A stretch of DNA of 32,052 bases from Opitutus sp. GAS368 (GCA_945882655.1 CAMCWL010000008.1:1-32052); one strand, 5' to 3'. Shown: positions 24,404-32,052, counted from the first letter of the stretch. Program-made: numbers and translations. The notes: generated from the letters alone by a model not told the origin.

Positions 24404-25273
24404 TCAGGCCGCGAAGACCTTGACGGTCTCGAGATGCAGCTCGGCCACCTGCTCCAAGGTCAGGCCTCCCCACTTGTAGCCGCCCGCCAAGGCGAAGATG
24501 TGCGGAATCTTCCTGGCCCGCGCCCAGTGGACGACGAGCTTCTCGCGCTTACGGATCATCTCCTTGGTGATGCCCTTCATGCCACCAGCCTTCTCATAGG
24601 TGTCCATGCCAGCGTTATAAATCAGAAAATCCACGCGCTCCAAGGAGTGTAGTGCATCCTCAACGTGTCCGAGGTAGCCCTTCGGATTGTCGACCTCGAC
24701 GTAGAAGTGCCGAGCCGGATCGGATGGCTCCCAAGAGTCGAACGAGTTCACGGTGACATCAGCCAAATAGACCTGCTTATGGTCGCCGAGGATATCGAAG
24801 GTGCCACCGCCCGCATGCGCATCGAGGTCGAGAATCCCAACGGTCTTGACCTTCTTGAGAGCCTCAAGCGCGGCGAGGGCCAGTCCATTGAACTGGCAGA
24901 AGCCGTTACCAGAATTCTTACGAGCATGGTGCAGTCCGCTGGAGAGGCTGCCGGAGCGGCCATTCTTCAACGCCTCCTTGACGGCATCGCGCATGCCTCC
25001 AGTCGAGGCGAGGATGCTATCCAGTAACGGCTGCGACCAAGCGCCGACCTCCAGGAAACTCCCCTTGTCCTCGAAGGTACTGCGCACGTGCTCGGGCGTA
25101 TGGATCAGTTCGAGCTCTTTCCTGGTCGCAAGCTTGGGTGCCTCCAGCCAGACCTCACCCGCGTTGCCGGCTTCGATCATCTCGGCGACCAGCTTGGACT
25201 TAGTGACGGTCTCGGACTTCCCTTCGACCACGTAGGCGGGGCTATAATAGACGGTGAGCGGCGGCTGCGGCAT
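24404..25273 (-). CDS. Histone deacetylase family (acetoin utilisation/APAH-like) amidohydrolase
   Basis: A zinc-dependent amidohydrolase of the arginase/deacetylase fold. The ATG at 25273 gives 289 aa (MPQPPLTVYYSPAYV); the track's longer form reads through the leader. Active-site features are the twin histidines His115-His116 in LHHARKNSGNGFC, the zinc ligands Asp151 and His153 in LDLDAHAGGGT, Asp224 in NAGMDTYEKAGG, and the LAGGY glycine-tyrosine loop near the end. The usual DxDxHHGxGT is altered to DLDAHAGGGT (second His to Ala), and FND to FNG. Substrates in bacteria include acetylpolyamines and acetyl-lysines. It stands divergently to the PARG-like gene, with 105 bases between the chosen starts. 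Confidence 0.88.
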   Translation of the reverse strand: MPQPPLTVYYSPAYVVEGKSETVTKSKLVAEMIEAGNAGEVWLEAPKLATRKELELIHTPEHVRSTFEDKGSFLEVGAWSQPLLDSILASTGGMRDAVKEALKNGRSGSLSSGLHHARKNSGNGFCQFNGLALAALEALKKVKTVGILDLDAHAGGGTFDILGDHKQVYLADVTVNSFDSWEPSDPARHFYVEVDNPKGYLGHVEDALHSLERVDFLIYNAGMDTYEKAGGMKGITKEMIRKREKLVVHWARARKIPHIFALAGGYKWGGLTLEQVAELHLETVKVFAA

Positions 25274-25378
25274 GAGGATGTTATGCCTACAGCCAGCCGC
25301 CCCGTCAAATCCGCCCCCTGTCATAGGTTGCGGTTGGCTTCGGGCTGTTGCTTCGCCATGGTCAACGTGTCGCCCACC

Positions 25379-26224
25379 ATGCCCTTCGACCCCAAGATTC
25401 CACGAGAACTCGCTAATAAACTGGGGCGCGAGGCGATGAAGGTCATCGACCTGGGTCTCTACGCCACGCCGACCAGCCAACAGGTCGACATCGCCGCTGA
25501 CATCGCCGCGGCCGTCGCGCGGACCACCCATCTACCGCCCGACCATCGGCATACCACCCCTCGTACGGGATTACACGCGACAGCCATCGAAGTTACCGAT
25601 GAGACCTCCCTGTCCGCGGCCGCCCGCCACGATGCGGCCGGCCTGCGCTCGCTAGTACTCAACTTCGCCTCCCCGACCGTCGCCGGCGGCGGCTTCCTCG
25701 CCGGCGAACGCGCCCAAGAGGAATACCATTGCCGCTCCTCGGCGCTCTTCGCCTGCCAACTCGGCGGACCGATGTATGCCTTCCACCTCCAGCAGGGCAA
25801 CGCACTCCGTTCTGATGCGATGATCTATTCCCCGGACGTTCCCGTCTTCCGGGACGATGAGCATCGCATGCTCGAGACGCCCTTCAAGGTCACCTTCGTG
25901 TCAGCCGCCGCCTGCGACGCCCGTGATGTCGCCCCACTCGATCAGACGAAGATTCCCGGTGCCATGAGCGCACGCATCGTCAAGGTGCTCGCGATTGCCC
26001 AAGCCAATGGACACGACGCGCTCGTACTCGGCGCCTGGGGCTGCGGCAACTTTGCTAACGACCCCGGACTGATTGCCGACCTTTTCCGCCAGGCCCTCGA
26101 CGGACCCTTCAAGGGTGCATTCCGTCGGGTGACCTTCGCGATCGTAGACACCACGCCCGATCAACGTTGCCTGAACCAATTCCGCTTGGCGCTCTCGCCC
26201 AAAGCCCCACCGGGGCACAACTGA
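25379..26224 (+). CDS. TIGR02452 / bacterial PARG-like macrodomain protein
   Basis: A 281-aa protein of the TIGR02452 family (microbial PARG, macrodomain-related), which removes ADP-ribose from ADP-ribosylated proteins. The PARG signature GGG-X7-QEE is complete: GGGFLAGERAQEE (103-115), with the catalytic glutamates. LRSLVLNFASPT precedes it, and the family C-terminal motif GAWGCGNFANDPGLIADLF is present. I start at the ATG at 25379 (MPFDPKIP); an ATG at 25358 would add seven residues. The ORF-track start at 25088 runs antisense through the HDAC gene and is rejected. It is divergent from the HDAC-family gene and converges on the SGNH gene with a 5-base gap. Confidence 0.9.
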   Translation: MPFDPKIPRELANKLGREAMKVIDLGLYATPTSQQVDIAADIAAAVARTTHLPPDHRHTTPRTGLHATAIEVTDETSLSAAARHDAAGLRSLVLNFASPTVAGGGFLAGERAQEEYHCRSSALFACQLGGPMYAFHLQQGNALRSDAMIYSPDVPVFRDDEHRMLETPFKVTFVSAAACDARDVAPLDQTKIPGAMSARIVKVLAIAQANGHDALVLGAWGCGNFANDPGLIADLFRQALDGPFKGAFRRVTFAIVDTTPDQRCLNQFRLALSPKAPPGHN

Positions 26225-26229
26225 GGCGC

Positions 26230-27042
26230 TTATTTGAGGCGGCCTAGGATGGCTTCGCCGACAGTGGCCCCAAGGAAATCGTAGCCGGCTCCGGTGAAAT
26301 GCACGTCCAACGGCGGCTGGAATTCCTTCAGGCGAGGGGTCATCGCGCCGAAGAGGTCATCCGTCGGGATGCCGTGCTTCTTCATCACCTCGGCGGCGAG
26401 GGCATTCTTCTCGACAATCGACACGGCGGTCTGCTTCTGGGCGGGATTATCCGGAATCGGCGTCGTGCTGGCCCAGATGAGCTTGGCCCCAGTCTTCTCG
26501 AGGCGAACGACGATCTCTTCGAGCCGCTTCACATAATCGGCCGCCGGTGTGGCGCGGTCATGGATACCAAAATTAAAATGGACGACGTCCCACTTCCCTG
26601 CGCCGAGCCAGGCATCGAGGTTCTTGAGGCCCGAAGCAGTGGGACCGCAATTAGCCGGGGCGCGGTGGACGTTCGCCTTACCCGCGAGGGCCTTGCGGGT
26701 GGGCTGGGTGTAGCCACGCGAAACGGAATCCCCGATGAGTAGGATGCGCGGTAGCTTCGGGTCGTCCTTCACGAAGTCCCAGGCACTCGACTGGCCGGCG
26801 ATCTTACCGCGCTTGTGCAGAGGTAGGTAAAAGCCGTTACCTAGGTTCGCCTGAAGTACCTTCTCCCACGCTTGCTCTTCCGGCGAGAGCTGGGCGACCA
26901 AAGCCTGATACTTCACTTCCACGGCGGCATCCTGGGCCGCTTTCTTGGCAGCCGCCTCCTTGGCGTTCGTTGGCTCGCCCTTCGGCGGTTCAGCGGCGAC
27001 CAAGACGAGGGCAAGACTGAACAAGGCGAGCAGGTGCTTCAT
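26230..27042 (-). CDS. Secreted SGNH-hydrolase family protein (270 aa)
   Basis: The chosen ATG at 27042 gives a clean signal peptide (MKHLLALFSLALVLVAAEPP). The ORF-track start 14 codons upstream adds a sequence that would bury it. A Lys/Ala-rich linker is followed by the SGNH domain: ILLIGDSVSRGY (nucleophile Ser), a glycine/asparagine segment PANCGPTASG, NFGIHD (in place of GxND, so the block III Asn is replaced by His) and DVHFTGAGYDFLG with the Asp-His pair. Such proteins in Verrucomicrobiota and Planctomycetes are exported esterases acting on polysaccharide decorations. It is the last of three minus-strand genes for exported proteins. Confidence 0.88.
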   Translation of the reverse strand: MKHLLALFSLALVLVAAEPPKGEPTNAKEAAAKKAAQDAAVEVKYQALVAQLSPEEQAWEKVLQANLGNGFYLPLHKRGKIAGQSSAWDFVKDDPKLPRILLIGDSVSRGYTQPTRKALAGKANVHRAPANCGPTASGLKNLDAWLGAGKWDVVHFNFGIHDRATPAADYVKRLEEIVVRLEKTGAKLIWASTTPIPDNPAQKQTAVSIVEKNALAAEVMKKHGIPTDDLFGAMTPRLKEFQPPLDVHFTGAGYDFLGATVGEAILGRLK

Positions 27043-27115
27043 AGTGGGGTAAGCTGATGCAACCATCCCACCCCAAACCTTCAAGCCGTCACTGCCGCCC
27101 TCTTGGCAGGATGCC

Positions 27116-27964
27116 TTACTGGGCGACTCCGCTCATCGGGTGCCCGATGACAGCCTTCCAGGCAATCTCCTGCAGCAGACGGTTGAGCTTCTCGGCTTCT
27201 GGAAGTTTGGTGATTTGACTGACGACAGGCAAACCGACCGGGCTGCGTCGATAGATGACCGAGAAATGACAATACGCTGAGAGGACGCGAATCTGTGCAC
27301 CAGGATGCCCGAGGGCATCCGTGAAGAGTTCGTTCTGCGTCTTGATGCCGGGGGCTTCGCCTTTGATGACCTTGTCGCGCAGGGCCATGACAGCTTCTCC
27401 GCTGGGCACGATGACGATCTTCGCCGCCGGGATACGCTCATTGAGTTCCTTCACGTGATCTTCAATGAGTTTGAAATACGGGTCGTGCTTCGAGCGTAAC
27501 TGCGCCAGGGTGGCCCCATCGCGGTCGATGGATTTTGGCTTACTCTTGGAGAGCCAGATTACCGGATCCTCAAAGGGTACCCAGTTCTGCTGAAGGGTCA
27601 GACGAAGCTTGGGGTTATGCTCCAGACCGAGCTTGGCGAAATTCTCAATACCAGGATCCGGCAGGAACGTCGGCGCCATGGTGAAGAGGTCAGCCTTACC
27701 GGCCTCAAGGACCGGCTTCGCCTTATTCTTCTCGGCCGGCAGGTCCCAGTGCTGGATGACCTTGGAGCCGCCGATGGAAGAAATCGCCAGCTGCTCATGC
27801 CCCTGGATACCCGCGGCCTTGGCCATCTCGGCGACCAACGGAGGCATCCACACGTGGAAACTATGGCCCGCGGTTAGCACCTTAAGGCCGGCCGGCGGCG
27901 CCACCTGCGCCGTCAGTCCGACGGTCGCGAGGACGAACAGGAGCAGACCGCGAAGGAGGCGCAT
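27116..27964 (-). CDS. Secreted SGNH-like protein, unknown substrate (282 aa)
   Basis: A signal peptide (MRLLRGLLLFVLATVGLTAQ) opens the protein. It has an SGNH-like start, VLTAGHSFHVWMPPLVAEMA, where Ser replaces the usual GDS serine context (GHSF). ISSIGGSKVIQHWD follows, then LFTMAP, a VIVPSGEAVMAL strand, and a DALGHPGAQ segment near residues 218-226 that may supply the terminal Asp/His. The pattern suggests a divergent SGNH fold, but the catalytic residues are only partly recognisable, so activity is uncertain. It begins eight bases after the sialate esterase gene and lies 73 bases ahead of the next SGNH gene, so the three probably form one exported-esterase transcript. Confidence 0.75.
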   Translation of the reverse strand: MRLLRGLLLFVLATVGLTAQVAPPAGLKVLTAGHSFHVWMPPLVAEMAKAAGIQGHEQLAISSIGGSKVIQHWDLPAEKNKAKPVLEAGKADLFTMAPTFLPDPGIENFAKLGLEHNPKLRLTLQQNWVPFEDPVIWLSKSKPKSIDRDGATLAQLRSKHDPYFKLIEDHVKELNERIPAAKIVIVPSGEAVMALRDKVIKGEAPGIKTQNELFTDALGHPGAQIRVLSAYCHFSVIYRRSPVGLPVVSQITKLPEAEKLNRLLQEIAWKAVIGHPMSGVAQ

Positions 27965-27972
27965 CGTCCGGC

Positions 27973-29454
27973 TTACTTGCTAGAGCGATAAGGCCCGGCC
28001 GGAAGACCGTCCTTGCCTGCAGAGTAAACGCTGATCTCGGGGAAGTTAGCCCAAGCGTAACGCACTTCCTTAGGCGCCTTGACGCCGGTGACGGTCACGG
28101 TCGCGCCGTCCGCCTTCGCCTGACCGAAGACCCACTTGTCGTCGGCTCCGAGCAGACCGAAGCCCTTGCCGTCGTTCTTGAGTAACACCGGACGATCGTA
28201 AGTCAGCACGAAGGCATCGCCCTGACGTTCCGCTTTCTTCACGCGCGGGGCTTCGCCGTCGGTACGGGTTTTGTAAACGCGCTGGAGGGCGACATAAGCG
28301 AGACGCTCGCCGACGGGTAGCTTGTCCTTAGGATGGATATCCTTCTCTTCGCCAAGATCGATGTTCACAGACTGCATCGCGCCCGGGACATTGTCGGCGA
28401 TCCATTCCATGGATTCGCGGATACGGGGCCAGCCACCGTCTTCGACGGCGAGCTCCGGCTTGCGCGCCATGAAGCGAGGGAGCTGGACAATGATGAAGGG
28501 GAATTCCTGGCCCCAGGCCTTGTGCCAGGATTTGATCATCGAACCAAGGACCCACTTATAGGCCTCGGGCTGACCGGCGTTGGATTCGCCCTGATACCAG
28601 ATGGCGCCGCGCACAGAGTAACCGACGAGCGGGGCGACCATGCCGTTCCAATTCATGTGCGGACCGTTGGTCCAAACTGGGGCGACCTTACCGGCATCCT
28701 GCTTCAGTTTAGCGAGAGCAGCCTTGTCCTTCTCGACTGCGATCTTGGCATTGAGTTTCTCGAGGGCGACGGCGCGGGCCTTGATGGCCGCCGTTTCCTT
28801 GGCATCGAAATCCTTGGCGTCAGGGACGTCGGCATACATGCCCTTCGGGCCCCACGCTTCGGCGCGAGTGCCTCCGATGGAAGTATGAATGACGCCGACC
28901 GGCTGCTTGATGTTGGCGCGGAGTTCGCGGGCGAAGAAGAGCCCCGTGGCAGTCAGACCCTCGACGGTCTCCGGAGCGGCGAGCTTCCAAGAACCATAAA
29001 CTTCTTCGGCCGGCTCGGCCTTGGGTGTACGGGCGACGGTGAAGACGCGGAGACCAGCGTCGGCGGGGCGGGACTTAGCGTCCGCGGCGGCGGTGGTGTT
29101 CTTGACGACCCAATCCATATTCGACTGGCCAGAGCCGATCCAGACCTCACCGACGATCACGTCGCGAGCGGTGAAGATTTCCTCGCCGGAACTGACGACG
29201 AGATCCTTACCCTGCTCGGTGGCCTTGAGGCCGCGAAGCGTGGCGCTCCACTTGCCGTCACTGCCGGCGGTGGCCGACGCTTCAGCCGAGCCGAGCTTCA
29301 CGCTGACCTTGGAGCCCGGATGGGCCTTGCCGAAGACGGCGGCGTCACCGGCCTGGAGGACGGCGTGGTCAGAGAACAGAGAGATGAGCTTCAGTTCTCC
29401 GGCGGATACGAGCGCGGAGCAACAAAGCACGAGGAGTGCGAGGCGGGGTAGCAT
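27973..29454 (-). CDS. Sialate O-acetylesterase-like secreted esterase
   Basis: A 493-aa exported carbohydrate esterase. The signal peptide is MLPRLALLVLCCSALVSAG. An N-terminal beta-sandwich (about 20-100, LFSDHAVLQAGDAAVFGKAHPG) precedes the SASA/SGNH domain. EVWIGSGQSNMDW gives the nucleophile Ser111, VIHTSIGGTRAEAW follows, then AIWYQGESNA and KDIHPKDKLPVGERLA with the Asp-His pair. A C-terminal beta domain (about 400-490) completes the usual architecture. The enzyme removes O-acetyl groups from sialic acids or, in environmental bacteria, more broadly from acetylated glycans and sugars. A large hairpin lies directly against its start codon. It is the first gene of the exported-esterase run and is divergent from the duplicated helical protein. 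Confidence 0.93.
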   Translation of the reverse strand: MLPRLALLVLCCSALVSAGELKLISLFSDHAVLQAGDAAVFGKAHPGSKVSVKLGSAEASATAGSDGKWSATLRGLKATEQGKDLVVSSGEEIFTARDVIVGEVWIGSGQSNMDWVVKNTTAAADAKSRPADAGLRVFTVARTPKAEPAEEVYGSWKLAAPETVEGLTATGLFFARELRANIKQPVGVIHTSIGGTRAEAWGPKGMYADVPDAKDFDAKETAAIKARAVALEKLNAKIAVEKDKAALAKLKQDAGKVAPVWTNGPHMNWNGMVAPLVGYSVRGAIWYQGESNAGQPEAYKWVLGSMIKSWHKAWGQEFPFIIVQLPRFMARKPELAVEDGGWPRIRESMEWIADNVPGAMQSVNIDLGEEKDIHPKDKLPVGERLAYVALQRVYKTRTDGEAPRVKKAERQGDAFVLTYDRPVLLKNDGKGFGLLGADDKWVFGQAKADGATVTVTGVKAPKEVRYAWANFPEISVYSAGKDGLPAGPYRSSK

Positions 29455-29498
29455 GGGGACAGCACAACTTGCCAGCGAAAGATGGCAAGCCTGTCCCC
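29455..29498. promoter_or_regulatory. Large two-step inverted repeat abutting the esterase start codon
   Basis: GGGGACAG (29455-29462) pairs with CTGTCCCC (29491-29498) and CTTGCCA (29468-29474) with TGGCAAG (29483-29489). An asymmetric internal loop (CACAA versus C) and the apical loop GCGAAAGA separate them. On the minus strand the helix ends with no spacer before the ATG, so it covers the ribosome-binding region. It lies 47 bases before the divergent ORF and could also be an operator. Confidence 0.7.
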
Positions 29499-29545
29499 GG
29501 AAGACGGTTGAAACTCCTCGGGCCAGGCGCTGTTATATCCTTACT

Positions 29546-30298
29546 ATGAAGCACCTACCCCTGCTCCTCCTAGCGGCCCTCGGCTTCGCAGCCGACGAAG
29601 CCCCGCGCCCAAACCTCCGACCCGAGGGACCGACCCCCGAAGGCCGCGCCAACCCGCGCCTCCCGGTCCCACTCTCCCCTGACGAACAGAAACGCCTCCG
29701 TGAGGCCATGGAGAAAGCCAATCAGGACCCAGCCGTAAAGGAAGCCCACGAGCAGGCCGCCAAAGCCCAGCAGGCCGCCGCCGAGGCCCAGAAGAAAGCC
29801 CGCGAGGTCACCGATGAAGCCGCCCGTAAAGCCGACCCCTCCGTAGCCCCGATTCTTGAAAAGATCCGTAAGGCCATGGAACAGCGTCAGCCCGAGGTCC
29901 AGCCCCGCGGTGAGCAACCTCGCCGCCCCGAAGGCAGCAACCGCCAGCCGAAAACCGAGCCGGGACGCGGACGCGAAGACGGCAACCGTCAACCCGAGGC
30001 CCAACCCCGTGGCGAAGCCCCGCGCCAGCGCGAAGGCAATCGCGAGGAGCCAGCTAACCGTGGCGGCATGATCCCCGGACTTTCTCCTGATGAACAGCGC
30101 CGCGTCCGCGAGGCGATGGCCAAGGCCAATGAAAACCCGGCCGTCCGTGAAGCTCGCGAAGCAGCGGCCACCGCCCAGCGCAAGGCGATGGAGATCGCCG
30201 AAGACGCCGCCCGAAAGGCCGACCCTTCGCTGGCCCCGCTCTTCGAGAAGATGCGCAAAGCAGGCGAAGCGCAGCGCGGCCGCAAGCAGCCTGAATAA
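29546..30298 (+). CDS. Secreted helical protein with an internal duplication (250 aa)
   Basis: Function unknown. The ATG at 29546 is followed by a signal peptide (MKHLPLLLLAALGFAADEA); the ORF-track start at 29021 runs antisense through the esterase gene and is rejected. Two ~70-residue copies are evident: LSPDEQKRLREAMEKANQDP (about 52-71) and LSPDEQRRVREAMAKANENP (about 177-196). Each continues into VKEAH/VREAR, a run of Ala/Gln helices, and DEAARKADPSVAPILEKIRK or DAARKADPSLAPLFEKMRK. The linker (about 120-175) is Arg/Pro/Glu/Gln-rich with repeated QPRGE and REGNR units. It may be a periplasmic or surface structural protein. It is followed by a strong terminator. Confidence 0.85.
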   Translation: MKHLPLLLLAALGFAADEAPRPNLRPEGPTPEGRANPRLPVPLSPDEQKRLREAMEKANQDPAVKEAHEQAAKAQQAAAEAQKKAREVTDEAARKADPSVAPILEKIRKAMEQRQPEVQPRGEQPRRPEGSNRQPKTEPGRGREDGNRQPEAQPRGEAPRQREGNREEPANRGGMIPGLSPDEQRRVREAMAKANENPAVREAREAAATAQRKAMEIAEDAARKADPSLAPLFEKMRKAGEAQRGRKQPE

Positions 30299-30318
30299 GC
30301 ACGGTATCGTCCGTATCG

Positions 30319-30347
30319 AAGGCCGGCCGATTGGCCGGCCTTTTTAT
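30319..30347 (+). terminator. Strong rho-independent terminator
   Basis: AAGGCCGGCC (30319-30328) pairs perfectly over 10 bp with GGCCGGCCTT (30333-30342) around a GATT loop, followed by TTTATTTC. It lies 20 bases beyond the stop of the duplicated protein gene and separates it from the esterase gene. Confidence 0.9.
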
Positions 30348-30382
30348 TTCCCATTACTGACCACGATGCTCATATTGCCCAT

Positions 30383-32052
30383 ATGCGCCTCCCCACGCTC
30401 GCCCTCACGGCACTCAGCCTGCTCAACCTCGCCCACGCCGAAGATGCGCGCCTTGGTCCGCTCAAGGACCTCAACGGCACGTTCCCCTTCCCTGCGCCGA
30501 AATCCGTTCAGGAATGGGAGCCGCGCCGTGACTTTTTCCAACGCCAGCTGACGATTTCGCAAGGCCTCTGGCCGATGCCGACGAAGACGCCGCTCAATGC
30601 GGTGATCCACGGCAAGATCGACCAAGGGGACTACACGGTCGAGAAGGTCTACTTCGAAAGTGCGCCGGGCTTCTTCGTGACGGGCAATCTTTACCGGCCT
30701 AAGAATATTTCGGGTAAGGTGCCCGCGGTCGTCTTCCCGCACGGACACTGGGCCGACGCGCGTTTCGTCAACCAGTCCGACAAATTCGTCCGCGAAGAGA
30801 TCGCGACGGGACAGGAGCGTTTCGAGCAAGGCGGGCGCTCGCGCTTCCAGTCTATGTGCGTCCAGCTGGCACGCATGGGCTGCATCGCCTGGCAGATCGA
30901 CGCCCTGAGTGATTCGGATTCGAAGCAGTTCACGCCCGAGATCATCCACAAGTTCGCTAAGCAGCGCCCGGAGATGAACCGTACCGAAGGATGGGGACTC
31001 TACAGCCCTCAGGCCGAAGCCAACCTGCAGAGCGTCATGGGACTGCAGACGCTCAATTCAATCCGTAGCATCGACTTCCTCCTCACTCTTCCCGAGGTCG
31101 ACCCCGCCCGCCTCGCGGTCACGGGCTCCAGCGGCGGCGGCACGCAGACGATGCTCCTGGCGGCCACCGACCCCCGCCTCGCGCTTTCCTACCCAGTCGT
31201 GATGGTCAGTACCGCAATGCAAGGCGGCTGTTCCTGCGAGAACGCTACCTTACTCCGAGTGAACTCCGGCAACGTCGAGATTGCCGCCCTCTTCGCCCCT
31301 AAACCGCAAGGCATGAACACCGCAAACGACTGGACGAAGGAAATGGCGACGAAGGGATTCCCTGATCTGCAGAAGCTTTATGCGCTCTACGGTAAGAAGG
31401 ACTTCGTGACGCTCCAACGTGGCGAACACTTCCCGCACAACTACAACGCAGTCACGCGTATGGGTTTCTACGAGGTACTGAACCGCCACTTCAAACTGGG
31501 CCAGCAATCGCCCATCGTCGAAAAGGATTATGTGCCGCTACCCAAAGAAAAACTCACAGTGTGGGACGATGCCCATCCGGCTCCGAAGTCCGGCGACCCC
31601 GACTTCGAACGCGGCCTATTGAAGTGGCTGAAGTCCGACGCGGAGCAGCAACTCCTCGCCGCCGCCAAGACGCCCGAAGGGCGCGAGCACACTCTCCGCC
31701 CAGCCATCGAGGCCCTCATCGGCCGCCCTTACGCTCAAGCCGGTAAGATCTCTTTCCCCGAGGCCAGCACGCAGTGGCGCGACTCACACTTCCGCACCCA
31801 AGGCAAGCTACTCAACGCGACTTACGGCGAAGAAGTCGCAATCGACTGGCTGCAACCGATCAACCCGACCGGCGAAGTGGTGATCTGGCTCGATGACGCG
31901 GGCAAGGGTTCCGCCCGCCTGCCCGACGGCACCATTCGCCCCGAACTACAAGAACTCATCGATCGCGGCGTCGGCGTGCTCACGGCCGACCTTTTCCTGC
32001 AGGACGACAAGAAGCTCAAGCAGACCCGCGTCGTGACCGGCCCCCGAGAGGT
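30383..32052 (+). CDS. Secreted alpha/beta hydrolase, acetylxylan-esterase-like (3'-truncated)
   Basis: Missing from the ORF track because it runs off the window. I translated it from the ATG at 30383, and it stays open for 556 codons to the end. A signal peptide (MRLPTLALTALSLLNLAHAED) is followed by an alpha/beta hydrolase. VPAVVFPHGHWAD lies near 112-124, and the nucleophile elbow TGSSGGGTQ places the catalytic Ser at about residue 250. RGEHFPHNYN near 347-356 holds a likely catalytic His. CxC in GGCSCENA is notable. Beyond about 390 a second region follows, ending with VVIWLDDAGKG and GVGVLTADLF, which looks like a second, possibly non-catalytic, hydrolase domain. Related long exported esterases occur in Planctomycetes and Verrucomicrobiota. 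The minus-strand ORFs here are shadows. Confidence 0.85.
   Translation, partial: MRLPTLALTALSLLNLAHAEDARLGPLKDLNGTFPFPAPKSVQEWEPRRDFFQRQLTISQGLWPMPTKTPLNAVIHGKIDQGDYTVEKVYFESAPGFFVTGNLYRPKNISGKVPAVVFPHGHWADARFVNQSDKFVREEIATGQERFEQGGRSRFQSMCVQLARMGCIAWQIDALSDSDSKQFTPEIIHKFAKQRPEMNRTEGWGLYSPQAEANLQSVMGLQTLNSIRSIDFLLTLPEVDPARLAVTGSSGGGTQTMLLAATDPRLALSYPVVMVSTAMQGGCSCENATLLRVNSGNVEIAALFAPKPQGMNTANDWTKEMATKGFPDLQKLYALYGKKDFVTLQRGEHFPHNYNAVTRMGFYEVLNRHFKLGQQSPIVEKDYVPLPKEKLTVWDDAHPAPKSGDPDFERGLLKWLKSDAEQQLLAAAKTPEGREHTLRPAIEALIGRPYAQAGKISFPEASTQWRDSHFRTQGKLLNATYGEEVAIDWLQPINPTGEVVIWLDDAGKGSARLPDGTIRPELQELIDRGVGVLTADLFLQDDKKLKQTRVVTGPRE

Noticed and set aside
25088-25378. N-terminal extension of the PARG-like protein
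   Set aside because: Mostly antisense to the HDAC-family gene; the conserved domain begins after MPFDPKIP.
28333-29451. 372-aa plus-strand ORF
   Set aside because: Antisense to the sialate O-acetylesterase, which has all catalytic blocks.
29021-29545. N-terminal extension of the duplicated secreted protein
   Set aside because: Lies antisense to the esterase gene. The ATG at 29546 gives a clean signal peptide.
30344-30949. 201-aa minus-strand ORF near the window end
   Set aside because: Antisense to the open alpha/beta hydrolase frame with signal peptide and nucleophile elbow.
1-32052. CRISPR arrays, insertion sequences, prophage or integron
   Set aside because: No regularly spaced repeats, transposase or integrase motifs, or attachment-site duplication around the tRNA were seen.

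Overview
The window comes from a high-GC Gram-negative bacterium. It carries LpxI (lipid A synthesis), many proteins with signal peptides, weak Shine-Dalgarno signals, several secreted SGNH/sialate-type esterases, and a GTPase/GAP1-type membrane operon. Together these point to the PVC group, most likely Verrucomicrobiota (Opitutae-like). The taxonomic call is inferred from gene content, not from a marker-gene comparison.

Layout. 1-819 is the tail of an unidentified gene, followed by a secreted SGNH hydrolase on the minus strand. 1549-1917 is the RNase P RNA gene (rnpB), ending in a hairpin that can also terminate the converging minus-strand transcript. From 8608 down to 1979 the minus strand is nearly gap-free: an ECF sigma factor, its membrane anti-sigma candidate, a PTS Enzyme I (ptsP/ptsI-like), hisC, hisB, hisH and citrate synthase (gltA). 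8727-16183 on the plus strand holds the most interesting locus: four tightly packed genes for a zinc-ribbon GTPase, a GAP1-like single-pass membrane protein, a 982-residue single-pass membrane protein and a GYF-like three-pass membrane protein. A CAT-anticodon tRNA follows. Next come rsfS and nadD (minus), lpxI (plus), a small membrane protein (minus), then panB-gpsA-SET methyltransferase with 4-base overlaps, a TPR protein, a divergent PurA-family enzyme and a small unknown (all plus). 24404-26224 is a divergent pair: an HDAC-family amidohydrolase and a PARG-like (TIGR02452) protein. 26230-29454 is a minus-strand run of three secreted proteins: SGNH hydrolase, SGNH-like protein and sialate O-acetylesterase. 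The window ends with a secreted, internally duplicated helical protein, a strong terminator, and the first 556 codons of a secreted acetylxylan-esterase-like alpha/beta hydrolase.

How they work together. Housekeeping functions are histidine synthesis, TCA entry, pantothenate, NAD, glycerophospholipid, lipid A and adenylate synthesis, and ribosome silencing. They are interleaved with an accessory envelope programme (secreted carbohydrate-ester hydrolases) and with the GTPase operon. That operon sits back to back with the ECF sigma/anti-sigma pair and predicts a cytosolic GTPase coupled to large periplasmic domains. No CRISPR array, insertion sequence, prophage or integron was seen. Apart from the rnpB stretch, no gene-free stretch exceeds 300 bases.
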